NCBI RefSeq assembly: GCF_000276665.1
Contig: NW_004955484.1
Coordinates: 7,407,590-7,471,589, forward strand
Length of the DNA stretch: 64,000 nt
DNA from: Chinchilla lanigera
Lineage: Eukaryota; Chordata; Mammalia; Rodentia; Chinchillidae
Reading direction: 5' to 3'
Part shown: one piece after another, positions 10,265 through 20,410 of the stretch
Layout of the letters: the number at the start of each line of letters is the position of its first letter
How positions within the stretch are numbered: position 1 is the first letter of the stretch
Translations under genes and position numbers: made by a program
The notes under the pieces: generated by a model
Told to the model about the DNA's origin: nothing
The model's input: only the letters and a program-made list of their open reading frames with translations
Database searches by the model: none

Positions 10265-11180
10265 ATTCAAGAAAATGCCTCTTAAAGAATATAACCAGAT
10301 TCAAAAAGCACAGGCAAAAAAAGTAAAAATAAACAAATGAATTTTATCAAATTATAAACTTCTCACCATAAAGGAAACTACAGAGTGAAGAACCCAGATT
10401 GGGAGAAAATATATATAAACCATACATTAAATAAAAGACTAATATCCAAAGCGTACAGGAACTCAAACAACACTGGCATATTACTGTTACTTTACCCTAA
10501 TTGTTCTGGGATTGTACTAGGATCTAATCCACTGCATTTAGTTGTCATATCTTCTTAGTTTACTTCAGTTTATGATGACAGTGTCTCTTTCTTTTTTTGT
10601 TGTTTTGTTTTTTTGAGACAGGGTCTCACTATGTTGCTCCAGGCTAGCCTTGAATTTTCAGCAATCCTCTTGCCTCAGCCTCCAGAGTGCTGGGGTTTTA
10701 TAGGTGTGCACCACCACACTTGGCTCCTGAGCTTAACAGTTTTGAGGAGCACTAGTCAGGCATTGTACATAGACTGTCCCTCAGCTTGAGTCTGCCTGAG
10801 GTTTCTCTTATAACGAAACTGTAGTGATAGTGTTTGGGAAAGGATGCCCTGGTGACAAAGTCCCCTTCACATCATCCTCTTCACATGATCATCTTGTATC
10901 ACTAGTGATTTAACCCGCTCACTTGGCTCAACAAGCTTATTCTAAGATTTATTTGGAAATGCAAAGGATTTATAGTAGCAAAAACAAAGTGAAAAATAAG
11001 AGTAAAGCTGCAGGATTTATTACTACCTGACTTAGTGCAAAGCCACAGTAATGAAACCACGTGGGAATGGCCTCAGGTAAGACAAATACATCATAGAAAC
11101 AGTGCAGACAGTTCAGAAAGAGGCCCAAACTTATACAGCCAATCAATTTTCAACTAAGATGTAAAAACGATTCAATAGGA
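10265..11180 (+). mobile_element. L1 ORF2-region fragments with older repeat between
   Basis: 10265-10490 and 10925-11180 show sense L1 ORF2 3'-end phrases (cttctcaccataaaggaaac; atttatttggaaatgcaaagg; gccacagtaatgaaacc). Between them, 10500-10925 looks like another ancient mammalian repeat (tgcatttagttgtcatatcttcttag; gatttaacccgc), itself split by a B1. Confidence 0.65.
10590..10727 (-). mobile_element. B1 SINE
   Basis: Antisense full-length B1 inserted into an older repeat; T-rich head and gtgcaccaccacacttggc end. Confidence 0.85.
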
Positions 11181-11242
11181 TTACAGGTGTGTGCCACCAC
11201 GCCTGGCCAGTATAGGTACAGTATTTCTTGTTTTAAGCAAGA

Positions 11243-11292
11243 AATATGTATGTATATATATATATAGGTATATATGTAGTATGTATGTATGA
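11243..11292. repeat. (TATG)n/(TA)n microsatellite
   Basis: Mixed tatg and ta units forming the tail side of the B1 at 11289-11427. A 30-bp B1 head fragment lies at 11178-11208. Confidence 0.85.
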
Positions 11293-11427
11293 GACAGGGT
11301 CTCACTATGTAGTCCAAGCTGGCCTTGAATTTATTATGTAATCCAGGCTGGCCTCAAATTCCTAGCAATACTCCTGCCTCGGCCTCTCAAGTGCTGGGAT
11401 TACAGGTGTGCACCATTATGCCTGGCT
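11289..11427 (-). mobile_element. B1 SINE
   Basis: Antisense full-length B1 (gagacagggtctcactatg...gggattacaggtgtgcacc). Confidence 0.88.
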
Positions 11428-11709
11428 GCAAACTCAATTTATGACAATATTAAATAATTAAAAAAAAATCCAAGGAGAAATCATTTCAAGTTAAATGATC
11501 TTTCCTAAATTCTCTGAAATTACTTCGCCTAACTTTCATTTACATGAAAGCTTTTCAAGAAATATCTTCTGCCAAAAGGAATATTTGTACATATATAACA
11601 CATCACATGACCCAAATTTTTCTTCATTTTCACAGTTATAGGTAGAAAGAGCTTTGGCATTTACTCTAGTTCAAAGTGTATTAAATATGTAAACTCATGA
11701 TTAACACTT

Positions 11710-12002
11710 TTATCTTTTTAGATCAGGTCTTGCTATGTTCTCCAAGCTGGCCTTGAACCTGAGATCCTCCTGTCTCAGCCTCCAGAGTAGCTGGGATGCC
11801 AGACAGTGGTATCATGCGTGGCTCCCTATAACACTTTTAAGAAATGATATTAAGTCTTGGTTGAAGACCTTACTGGTTTTTGTTTGTTTGTTTGTTTTTT
11901 GAGACAGAGTCTGTAGTTCAGGCTGGCCTCGAACTAATTATGCAACCCCAGCTGGCCTCGAACTTACAGCAATCCTCCTGGTTCAGCCTCCCATGCCCGG
12001 CA
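11710..12002 (-). mobile_element. Two antisense B1 SINEs
   Basis: A short form at 11710-11823 and a longer form with a (GTTT)n head and internal deletion at 11876-12002. The unique segment 11428-11709 precedes them. Confidence 0.78.
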
Positions 12003-12091
12003 TAAACACCTTCTCTGAGAATAAAATTTGATTTAGGTATTCCATGCAACTACTTCAAAAAATAAAAATCAAGAGTATTTTAGAAACAGTT

Positions 12092-12253
12092 CCAGCCAGA
12101 TATGGTGGCACATACCTGTAATCCCAGCACTAGGGAGGCTGAGGCAAGAGGACTGCTTCAAGTTCAAGGCTAGCCTCAGCTACATAGTGAGTTCGAGGCC
12201 AGCCTGAACTGCATAGCAAGACCCTGTCTCAAACAAAACAAAACCAAACAAAC
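12092..12253 (+). mobile_element. B1 SINE
   Basis: Full-length B1 with an (AAAC)n-like tail. The words acagttc before and after suggest a short TSD. Confidence 0.88.
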
Positions 12254-12433
12254 AGTTCTTTGTATCAGTTCAGCAATATTATTTTTAGAGTGGTTGAAAT
12301 TTCTTTACTTATTATTTCCAACTCCATGCTTGTGATCTTAAGACAATATCTTATAAATAATTATAAAATTAGGAATTTGCTTGGTTTTTGTATGCATGTG
12401 TGTGTGTACATATGCAGACAAAGAAAGCAAAAC

Positions 12434-12597
12434 TGGCTAGGAACAGTGGTGGACTCCTGCAATCCCAGATGCTCAGGAAGCAATTTAGCAAGGCCTTATG
12501 TCTGAAATAAAAATTAAAAAGGGGTTGGGGGATAGAGCTCAGTGGCACAGTGCCTACCTAGCTGCATGGGTTCAGGCTCAATCTCCACTAAGGCAAA
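12434..12597 (+). mobile_element. Twin B1+ID SINE, B1 part deleted
   Basis: A B1 with its middle missing (cctgcaatcccagatgctc directly before caatttagcaaggcc), followed by an ID-like part (ggggttgggggatagagctc). Confidence 0.7.
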
Positions 12598-12618
12598 ATG
12601 TAAAAAAATTTTAAAAAC

Positions 12619-12800
12619 TGAGCATTTACTACAAACAAACCACTAGGCTAAACCTTTGCAGACAATAAGGACTTGGAAAAAATGTGCTCCTGTCTCCTGT
12701 GTTCCAAGAGCACCAAGCTGAATGGTGGAAACACACACATAAATATACCCATGAACAGTGGAATGTGATAAGCTGATGGCTTTACTGCTTTCCTTCCTGG
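12619..12800 (+). repeat. Ancient interspersed repeat relic
   Basis: Matches the pattern 'tgagcatttactacaaacaaaccactaggc ... tgttccaagagcaccaagctgaatgg ... aaacacacacataaa' of an old, widespread mammalian repeat. Confidence 0.5.
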
Positions 12801-12962
12801 CATAAACCTAATTAAGTTCACTAAAAAAGTCTGGCAACTCTCAAACACTGCTGATAGAAACCTAAAGTACTACATCCTAATTGAAGGCAACTTAGCAATA
12901 TTTATCAAAATGACAAATGCATATATCCTTTATGGTAGTTTTAAATATGCCCTTAAAGACTT

Positions 12963-13490
12963 ACTACTCTTTTCTTAAGAGGTGGAGCCTGAGCTCCTCG
13001 CACGTTAGTGTAGGTATGGCTTAAAGTTGTTTTTCTAATGAAAAGAAGAAAGCAGAGTAACAGTGTGTGACTTCTGAGACTACGTCAGAAAAGGTACTGT
13101 GGCTTTTCTCTTGTTCTGTCTCTTAGATCATTTGCCATGGGGAAAAATAGTAGCCACGTCTGAGGACTCACAGGCAGCCCTGGGGAAAGGCCCGCATGGC
13201 AAGTGAGGACTTCTGCAAAAAGCGGGGAAGTGAGGCCTCCTGCCAACCACCCGCATAATCATCTTCGAAGTGGGGTTGCCACCCCCAACCAAGACTGCAC
13301 AGGAATGGCACCCCGGATGATGGCCTGATCTAACTTCAGGAAACATCCTGAGTGACAACCACCCAGCTCAGCCTCTATCAGATTCCTGACCCTGAGAAAC
13401 TGGGTGAAGTTAATGGTTGCTATTTTTAGACCAATAAATCTTAGGGGTAATTTGTCGTACAGTGGTAGTTAACTGAGCCACGTAAGTGCC
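12963..13490 (+). mobile_element. LTR-like fossil element
   Basis: The 3' end resembles mammalian endogenous-retrovirus LTR ends (ctgaccctgagaaactggg ... accaataaatcttaggggtaatttg ... cagtggtagttaactgagcca) with an AATAAA signal at about 13433. There is no coding capacity. Family not determined. Confidence 0.55.
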
Positions 13491-13746
13491 ATCTGACCCA
13501 GTACTTCTAGGATTTATCCCGCAGGTTTTCATAGAAATATCTCCTGCTCTAAACTCTATTCAAAATTTAGAACTGATACAACTTTTGGATAAATCCCTTA
13601 CTCACCAAAGTTTTACCAAAAGTAATGTTTACTTAAACTAAATAAATTTCTACTTTCAAATTTTTTCATTATCAAAAACTTAAAGGTTTTCTCCCCAGCA
13701 CCTTAAAAAGAAAAACAAATTAAGCAAATAAAGAAAAAACAAAAAG

Positions 13747-13932
13747 AATTTTCAGCACTAGAGATTGAACCCAGGGCAGTACAGAGGGCTACATTTCCAG
13801 TCTTTTTGCTTTTTTTTTTTTTCACTTTGAGCTAGTGTCTCACTAAATTGTCCAGGCTGGGATTAAATTTGTGACCCTTCTGCCTCAGCCTTCTGAGTAG
13901 CTGGGATTATAAGCATGTGCCATCAGGATAGG
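13747..13932 (-). mobile_element. Twin B1+ID SINE
   Basis: Antisense ID part (gcactagagattgaacccagg) followed by antisense short B1 (agctagtgtctcactaaattgtcc). Confidence 0.75.
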
Positions 13933-13951
13933 CTTTGAAAGAGACTTTTTT

Positions 13952-14076
13952 GGGGCTGGGGATTTAGCTCAGCGGCAAAAGCGCCTGCCTGGCAAGCGCA
14001 GGGTCGTGAGTTCGGTTCCCGGTACCGGAGAAAAGCCAAAAAAAAAAAAAAAAAAAAATCAACCACAAAAATAAAC
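13952..14076 (+). mobile_element. ID SINE, young, perfect 16-bp TSD
   Basis: Nearly consensus tRNA-like body with A-box-like tagctcagcgg and B-box-like gagttcggttccc. Flanked by tgaaagagactttttt at 13936-13951 and, identically, at 14077-14092. This is a recent insertion. Confidence 0.93.
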
Positions 14077-14092
14077 TGAAAGAGACTTTTTT

Positions 14093-14276
14093 GTTTTTGT
14101 TTTTGTGGTTCTGGGGATTGAACCGAGGGCCTCTGTGCTAAGCTACATTCCAGGCCCACTTTATTATTTTATTTTGAGAGAGTCTTCCTAACTTCCCCAG
14201 GGTGAGCTTGAACTTGCAATCTTATTACCTCAGTCTCCCAGGGTGGTTGCATTACAGGCAAGTGTTACCATGCCCC
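14093..14276 (-). mobile_element. Twin B1+ID SINE
   Basis: Antisense ID part (ctggggattgaaccgaggg) joined to an antisense short B1 (ttgagagagtcttcctaac). It was already present when the neighbouring ID inserted next to it. Confidence 0.75.
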
Positions 14277-14851
14277 ACTAAGTAAGAATCTTAAAATTGA
14301 AATACATTCAGGTATCAGGGGTTCCTCTTTTATTTGATCTCTCTGAGCTCAGGAACTAAAGAATCTAGATAATGCATGCATGAAGGGAGTAACAAGATTA
14401 TCTATTGCAACATCACCTGCAATGCCAAAATATAACAACAAAGTTACAGAAAGTCCTTATTTAAAAAAACCTATTCAATGGAGTGCTTTGTAATTGTAAA
14501 AAAGGTGGTAGCTCACTGCAGTATTATGGAATCTTTTTCAGATACACTGTTTAAAGGAAAAAAAGGGACAAGGTATAAAGGTGTATGCGTGCTATAATAT
14601 CACCTTTAAAAAAAAGAACAGAAAATATCAAAAGATCCATTATGAAGGAACAAAAATGATCACTTCTCTAGAGGAAAGGAAATGGGGATTAGATGGGTGA
14701 CAGGAAAAACTGCAAGACTTAATTCTTTTATTCTGAACCATGTGAATTTGTTACCTTTTAAAAATCATGAGTATTTTTAATATTGCTGAAAGAACAGAAT
14801 GATTATCATTCAATCCAGTTTTCTAACTAGCACATAAAAATAATATAGAAA

Positions 14852-15042
14852 CAAGCTGGGAATGATGGTGTATGCCTGTAAACCTAGCACTTGAGAGGCT
14901 GAGGCAAGAGGATTGCCACAAGTTCGAGGCCAGCCTGTACTACAGACCCTATCTCAAGGAAGGAAAGGAGGGAAAAACGGAAGGAAGGAAGGAAGGAAGG
15001 AAACAAGGGAGGAAGGGAGGGAGGGAGGAAGAAGGGAAGGAG
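14852..15042 (+). mobile_element. B1 SINE with (GGAA)n tail
   Basis: B1 lacking part of the second unit (14852-14957). Its tail has grown into a purine-only ggaa/ggga microsatellite of about 85 bp. Confidence 0.85.
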
Positions 15043-15436
15043 ACAATAATAAACATAACTAAAATGTTAAATCTTTCAGTCATAAGTACTTACAATTTTT
15101 CACTAATTTCTTTGCCTATTCTAATTGTGCTTCATAGAAATGTTTGGTATATATTTATGTTTTAGTTTATAATAATTTTATTTGAAGTGTTCATAAGATT
15201 TCAGTGTAAAGAAAAATTACTGGCATCAAAATTGATGTTCTAGAATAATTTTCTGGTGAACTAGAAAATGATATTGCTAGGCCCAATGACAGATTCACCA
15301 AATCAGAACTTTGTTGGAGAAAACATCATCTCTAAATAAATAAAATCAACTTCTACTTGGAGAAAAAAATTAGGATTCTGCTAGGTTGGAGAATGTGAGT
15401 GGGCAGACCCGGGCAACTGTATTTAAAAAATTAAAA
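15043..15436. other. Intron, no recognised feature
   Basis: AT-rich sequence without a repeat signature or coding signal. Confidence 0.6.
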
Positions 15437-15583
15437 TGAAGCCTGGTGGTACATGCCTGTCGTCTCAGCACTGTGAGTGTGAGGCCAGCCTGGGCTACCT
15501 AGTCACTTCAAGGCCAGCTTGAAGTACATGGTGAGACCCTAAAAACCTAAAAAAGAAAGAAAAAGACAGACAGACAGACAAGA
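15437..15583 (+). mobile_element. B1 SINE, internally deleted
   Basis: Head gaagcctggtggtacatgcc, deletion of the gcaggaggatt region, then both ccagcct units and a (GACA)n end. Confidence 0.75.
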
Positions 15584-15654
15584 GACCTCCACACACTGAC
15601 TTTATGGCAGCATTTGCCCGTCAATGATCTAGTACATTCTCTTCTAGCAACTTC

Positions 15655-15725
15655 CCTTGATGAATGCAGTCATTATGTACTGCAAACATGTACTAATACA
15701 GTTTTTAAAATTAAAATAAAATCCC
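15655..15725. repeat. Unknown dispersed repeat, copy A
   Basis: Shares with 17928-18003 the words cttccct-(t/c)-a, atgcagtcatta, actgcaaaca, tactaata and aattaaaataaaat in the same order and spacing. Confidence 0.6.
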
Positions 15726-15850
15726 CTTACTCACACAGAAGGAAACTAAGATTCAAGGAGAGGAAATATAATTGACACAGATCTAAAATCAGTGAAAAAA
15801 CAGAGCTGGCACTTGAACGCTGATCCCTGAGACCCCCAGTCTCCTCTTTC
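15726..15850. repeat. MIR-like relic
   Basis: The pattern acagaaggaaactaagattcaaggagagg...acagagctggcacttgaac resembles the conserved core of MIR SINEs. Confidence 0.5.
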
Positions 15851-16084
15851 AACTCTCTCTGGCCCAGCGATGGTGGAGGGTATAATTCAACGCCACATGG
15901 GAACTTCCACTCTCTCTGGGTCAAACCTGGGATCTAAAATAACTCATATTCTTCAGTTCTCTCGTTCCTTTCACTGAACATCCTCTTAGGCTTCCTTGTT
16001 TCGCTTTTCATTCTCCAGTTATGAAAGACAACCCTACTTTTGCTTAATGGCTTCTGAAATGTTTTGTATATTTTGTACTGTTCC

Positions 16085-16230
16085 CAGAGCAGGGGTGTAA
16101 ATTAGAGTCTGCTGCCCTGGAGAAACTATGACCTCCAGGCCAAAGCCACATGATCACCCATTTTTCTAAATTTTAACACAACACGGTCATGTCTATTTAA
16201 TTCCATTTTATCCACAACTGTCAACATCCA
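16085..16230. mobile_element. hAT-type DNA transposon relic
   Basis: Words such as gctgccctggagaaactatgacctccaggcc and cacggtcatgtctatttaattcc resemble the common mammalian non-autonomous hAT (MER1-group) repeats. Diverged; family uncertain. The flank 15851-16084 is unassigned. Confidence 0.45.
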
Positions 16231-16271
16231 GTTATGTGTTATCTAGTCCCTTACAAAAATTATCCTATGTC

Positions 16272-16378
16272 GGGGGCTGGGAATTTAGCTCAGCAGCACA
16301 GCGCCTGCCTGGCAAGTGCAAGGTCGTGAGTTCGATTCCCGGTACCGGAAAAAAAACAAGAAGAACAACAACAACAAC
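16272..16378 (+). mobile_element. ID SINE with perfect 15-bp TSD
   Basis: Body ggggctgggaatttagctcagc...gattcccggtaccgg with a (CAA)n tail. Flanked by aaattatcctatgtc at 16257-16271 and 16379-16393, identical. Confidence 0.93.
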
Positions 16379-16530
16379 AAATTATCCTATGTCATTTTTA
16401 AACCTCACAAATTATTTTCAACTTACATATTTTTCTGATTAAAATGAGTTTAAATTTATGGCAGTTTCTGCTTCAAATTTAATATTTTCAATTTAATATT
16501 TGCACTTGAGATTTATGTCTAAATTTTGCT

Positions 16531-16683
16531 CCGCATGGTGGCACACGCTTGTAATCCCAGCACTCGGGAGGCTGAGGCAGGAGGATTGTTGAGAGTTAGA
16601 GATCACCCTGGGCTACAAAGTGAGTTCAAGACCAGCCTGAACTGCATAGTGGGACCCTGTCTCAAAAAGACAAAAAAAAAAAA
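16531..16683 (+). mobile_element. B1 SINE
   Basis: Full-length B1, both duplicated units, A tail. Confidence 0.9.
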
Positions 16684-16714
16684 GGATATTTTACTTGTCA
16701 AATAATTTGCCTGT

Positions 16715-16880
16715 TGCTGGGTGTGGTGACACACGCCTGTAATCCCAACACTTAGGAGGCTGAGGCACAAGGATCGCCGTGAATTTGAGGCCAGCCTGGG
16801 CTACATAGTGAGTTCAAGGTCAGCCTGAGCTACATAGTGAGTCCTTTCTCAAAAAAAACCCAAAACAAACAAAAAAACCA
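16715..16880 (+). mobile_element. B1 SINE
   Basis: Full-length B1 (gctgggtgtggtgacacacg...) with a long A/C-rich tail. Confidence 0.9.
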
Positions 16881-17090
16881 AAAAACTGCCCATTATTTAA
16901 ATATATAGGGAAAAGTTTTAAGTTTTTTTTTAAATGACAGGGAGAAAAGCATCGTTGAACATAAAACAGTTTTGAACAGCAAAAGTCAATAGTTTTGAAC
17001 AGCAAAATACTGAAAAGTCTCATGTATGGGTGACCCTTATTGTTCACTTTGTGAAAATTAGCTTTTCAAGTCTGATAAAAAATAAAACTG

Positions 17091-17181
17091 TGGACCAGGG
17101 ATATAGCTCAGCAGCATAGCCCCCGCCTGGCAAGTGCAAAGTCCTGAGTTTAATTCCTGGTACAAAAAAAAAAAAAAAAAA
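17091..17181 (+). mobile_element. ID SINE
   Basis: Body gaccagggatatagctcagc...tttaattcctggtac plus poly(A). Flanked by aaaaaataaaactgt on both sides. Confidence 0.88.
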
Positions 17182-17517
17182 GGAAAAAATAAAACTGTAC
17201 ATTTGGAGATGCAAAAAAAAAAAAAAGATCCTGCTAACTAAGGTGGTAATAAGAACCTCCTTTTAGTTGCACTGCGATGGTGAGTGCCATGACAGTTAAT
17301 TCTTCTAGGGGAGGTGGTAATTCGTAAGGAGCTAAAGAGTAAAAAGGAAAAATATATATATAGAGAGAGAGACAGACAAAAAATTGACAAGCAGAAGATG
17401 CACAAGGTGGGTATCCAAGAGATAGCAGTATGATAAATATTACAGATACAGGTAGTAGGGGACCTAGTTTGGCTCTGAATGGGGACCAATGCAATCCTGC
17501 TCTGCCTCCAAGCCTAC
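17182..17517. other. Intron downstream of PH1 exon
   Basis: Contains A-runs and a short (TA)n(GA)n microsatellite at 17351-17372; otherwise unassigned. Open frames here are out of frame with, or run on from, the exon. Confidence 0.65.
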
Positions 17518-17728
17518 CTGTTCTGCCAGCCAGGCAATGTGCTTGACTTCCTTGCTGCCTCCCGCTGTACTGGTTGCACCAAGCATGGCATTAAGTTCAG
17601 CCAGTACCTGTGGGAGGAGAGCCATTATGTTGGTGTGGATAGCTACGAACCAGGAGTGTGCTGTGGCTGTATCCTTGCAGCGGAGGATCAATGTGTTCCT
17701 GCTATCAGGAGAATGGAGCTCTATCAAT
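17518..17728 (-). CDS. SNTB2: SNTB2 internal exon: PH1 C-terminal half
   Basis: The 211-bp exon has its first base A completing the Arg codon begun in the previous exon, then 70 codons beginning LIELHSPDSRNTLILRC and ending HIAWLAEQ. The acceptor has a strong polypyrimidine tract (ttttcttttcccacacag); the donor is CAG|GTAGGC. The residues contain the conserved Trp of the PH1 C-terminal helix (TATAHSWFVAIHTN), then a helix-rich linker (MALLPQVLAELNAMLGAT) leading to the first strand of PH2. Syntrophin PH domains contribute to phosphoinositide binding and to dystrophin-complex contacts (family knowledge). The reading frame simply runs on into the intron for 17 codons after the donor, which is why a longer open frame exists here. 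Confidence 0.95.
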
Positions 17729-17927
17729 CTGTGTGGGAAAAGAAAAGAAAAAAGTGAGCTGGGTCAGAAGTCACCACACCTACCAGAGAGATTAACGTGC
17801 ACAATTGCAAATCTAATTTAATTACGCATTCCTCAAATAGTGACACTTTCTCTTAATTCTTTAGAGTCCAGCTAAAACCACATGTGGAGGAAATAAAAAG
17901 AAAAAAAGATATGTACATGTACCAACT

Positions 17928-18003
17928 TCCCTCAACAATGCAGTCATTACACACTGCAAACACATACTAATAAAATTTTTTTTAATTAAAATAAAATAAA
18001 ACC
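17928..18003. repeat. Unknown dispersed repeat, copy B
   Basis: Partner of 15655-15725. The rest of the intron piece 17729-18242 shows no other feature. Confidence 0.6.
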
Positions 18004-18242
18004 ATGGAAATAAAACATAAAATAAAAACATGGAAAGGAATCACCAGAAAGACTAAACTGCTGGACGGGCTGCCGTAGTGTGTTGATGGAAGGAGCTAAG
18101 CCAAGGGAACCTAGGGTATGGTTGATAGTACAACATTTTGCTTTACCTTAATTTCCATGTCAGAGAAATGGAAAGTGTGTTTGCTGAATGTTACAGGCAC
18201 AGTTATAAATCAGAAAGTAATGTTTAAAAAAATACTTAGATA

Positions 18243-18385
18243 CCAAGTACTTGGGAGGCTGAGGCAAGAGGATTGTCATGAGTTTGAAGCCAGCCTGGAC
18301 TACACGGTGAGTTCAAGGGCAGCCTGAGTTACATAGCAAAACTCTGTCTCAAAAAACAAAACAAAACAAAACAAAAAACAAAAAT
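18243..18385 (+). mobile_element. B1 SINE, 5'-truncated
   Basis: Starts within the gcacttgggaggctgagg region and has an (AAAAC)n tail. Confidence 0.85.
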
Positions 18386-18499
18386 ACACAGATAATTCTG
18401 ATATAAGGTATTGCTAGGCATTAAAGAAAACTTACTGACCCATAATAAACTGAAATTTATACTATGTGAAATAAAGAAAAGGCAAATTAGTGGAGGAAT

Positions 18500-18716
18500 A
18501 TTTCTTTTATTCCCTCGATACTGGGAACTAAACCCAAGGCCTTGCACATGCTAGCCAAGTGCTTTACTACCGAGTTACAGCCCTGTCTTTGTTGTTGTTT
18601 TTGTTTTTTTGAGACAGGATTTCACTATGTAGTTCAGGCTGGCCTCAAACTTGTGATCCTTTGACCTTGGCATCCTGAGCAGATGAGATTATAGACATGC
18701 ATCACTGCATTCAACA
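18500..18716 (-). mobile_element. Twin B1+ID SINE
   Basis: Antisense ID part (gggaactaaacccaaggcc...gagttacagccctg) followed by an antisense B1. Segment 18717-18892 is unassigned. Confidence 0.75.
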
Positions 18717-18892
18717 AGAATATTATATTTCATGAACATATGGAATTATTTTAGTGTCTGGGTAATATTATATGATTAAATCATTCACTGAGTCCCAGAA
18801 GAAATACAGTTAAGACATAGTCAACAAGAAGATTATTCTGTATTAATTAATGCTCAACTGAGAACAATCTATATTTCAAAAGGTGCCTGTAC

Positions 18893-19150
18893 ATAGCAAT
18901 GGGCGGTGGCATACGCCTGTAATCCCAGCACTCAGGAGGCTGAGGCAACAGGATCACTGTGAGTTTGAGGCCAGCCTGGGCTACATAGTTCAGCATCAGC
19001 GTGATTCACAAAGCAAGACCCTGTCTCAAAAAAACCAAACCAAACCAAACCAAACCAAACCAAACCAAACCAAACCAAACCAAACCAGATCAAACCAAAC
19101 ACTACACCAAAGCAAACACCAAACAACCCAAACAAACAAAAAAGCAAACA
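18893..19150 (+). mobile_element. B1 SINE with expanded (CCAAA)n tail
   Basis: Full-length B1. The tail begins as a pure (CCAAA)n array at 19035-19086 (about 10 units) and then decays into mixed A/C sequence. Confidence 0.9.
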
Positions 19151-19191
19151 CAAAACCAAAATCCCCACAAAACAAAACAAGCAACTCATAG

Positions 19192-19247
19192 AAGTTATCC
19201 ATACTGTGCTCACTTCAGCAGCACATACTCTAAAAAGTTATCCATAC
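19192..19247 (+). pseudogene. U6 snRNA 3'-truncated tailless retropseudogene
   Basis: 19206-19235 matches the first 30 nt of U6 snRNA (gtgctcacttcagcagcac...) at 26 of 30 positions. The inserted block is flanked by the same 13 bp, aagttatccatac, at 19192-19204 and 19235-19247. There is no A tail and no U6 sequence beyond nt 30. It is therefore a tailless retroposed copy of the RNA 5' end, not a gene. Confidence 0.88.
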
Positions 19248-19269
19248 AAATTAGTTGAAAGTTTTAAAA

Positions 19270-19441
19270 ATGTAAGTGGCATATGCATGTAATCCCAGCA
19301 CTCTGGAAAGCTAAATCAGGAAGATCCCATGTTCAAGCTGAGCCTGGGCAATTTACCTGGACCCTGTATCAAAATAAAAAATAAAATAGGGCCGCGGATA
19401 CAGCCAAACACAAAGGCTCTAGACTCAATCTCCATTACCAC
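19270..19441 (+). mobile_element. Twin B1+ID SINE
   Basis: Short B1 (agcctgggcaatttacctgg) followed by a degraded ID part (gggccgcggatacagcc...caatctccattacc). Confidence 0.7.
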
Positions 19442-19767
19442 TGCACAGTATACCTCACAACCCCCCAACCCGAGTCATGGTTCAGAGTTCTGGGCCTCAG
19501 TTGCTTGAGGATGTTTCCTTATAACCTAGTAATTGTTAACAGACACCCCCCGCCCACATTGGAAATCACAAATATCCTCCAGAACTTTTTGTTTTGGTGG
19601 AGGTTTGCAAGTAGCCAATCCAAGAGCTGCACTCGGTTCTTCTTGCTGCTGATTGCTACTGCTGCACACCCATCTCCAGCAGATGCACCAGCATTCAGGC
19701 ATAATGGGTTACTGTACTGCCTGTAGCTATCACTAGTGTTCTCCATTTTGTTGTTCTTCTTTTTTTT
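19442..19767. other. Intron, no recognised feature
   Basis: Slightly GC-richer unique sequence. The overlapping open frames on both strands (about 19505-19746) have no recognisable domain. Confidence 0.55.
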
Positions 19768-19855
19768 AAATGGAGTTTATTTGTATATTTTAGATATATG
19801 TGATGATCACATTCATTATAGAGAATTTGCACCTGTACATGATATAACTTGATTC
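19768..19855. repeat. Dispersed repeat, copy 2
   Basis: Partner of 3226-3305, same orientation (tatattttagatatatg ... tttgcacctgtacatgata). Confidence 0.6.
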
Positions 19856-20174
19856 TTTTTAGATTTTGTTCTTCTTCAAACCCTAAGATCCATAATATGC
19901 AGCCAAACAGCCCTGCACCTTCTAAGGATTTCTCAATACAGTATTTTATTAAACTACTAACTGCGGGAGACATAGCATATTTAGGATTTAAACTATAAAA
20001 ATAGGCATTTTTCTTAATCATATCTGAAATTCACAGTTTTCATAATTTGTGGATACTCTAGGAACCTAACTCTGGCAAAGTTTGAGGGTCTACTGTCTGT
20101 CTGTCTATCTATCTATCTATCTTTGTAAAGCAATTTATTTGGTATTGCTTTGTGTTTTGGACAAATATAACTTT
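19856..20174. other. Intron with (GTCT)n/(CTAT)n microsatellite
   Basis: Unique apart from the microsatellite at 20094-20123. Confidence 0.65.
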
Positions 20175-20322
20175 TTTTGTCTTTTTACAAAAGATGTCAT
20201 TATGCAGTTCAGGCTGGCCTTGAACTCACTTTGTAGCTCAGGCTGGCCTCGAACTCATGGCAATCCTCTTGCCTCAGCCTCCCTAGTGCAAGGATTGCAG
20301 GTGTGTGCCACCACACCCAGCA
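20175..20322 (-). mobile_element. B1 SINE
   Basis: Antisense full-length B1 (gatgtcattatgcagttcagg...gtgtgccaccacacccagc). Confidence 0.88.
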
Positions 20323-20353
20323 TGGACAAACATAAATTGTAAAAGTTAAACAG

Positions 20354-20402
<49 letters not shown>
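20354..20402. repeat. (CA)n microsatellite
   Basis: About 20 uninterrupted CA units after a short CG-containing start. Confidence 0.97.

Positions 20403-20409
<7 letters not shown>

Positions 20410-20410
<1 letters not shown>

Larger units (their letters stand above)
12825..14790 (+). mobile_element. L1M 3' end, multiply interrupted
   Basis: Sense L1M phrases occur in order across the span: 'actgctgatagaaacctaaag' (about 12848), 'ctgacccagtacttctagg' (about 13494), 'ctattgcaacatcacctgcaatgcc' (about 14402) and 'ctgaaccatgtgaatttgttacc' (about 14735). Between them sit an LTR-like block, twin SINEs and a young ID. The order gives relative ages: L1M first, then LTR and SINEs. Confidence 0.7.

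Noticed and set aside
13952..14025. Possible tRNA genes at the ID elements
   Set aside because: The internal A/B-box-like promoter is ID-derived. The bodies lack a foldable acceptor stem and are followed by A tails, so they are SINEs.
18883..19258. Asn/Gln/Lys/Pro-rich frames
   Set aside because: Translations of the (CCAAA)n tail of a B1.
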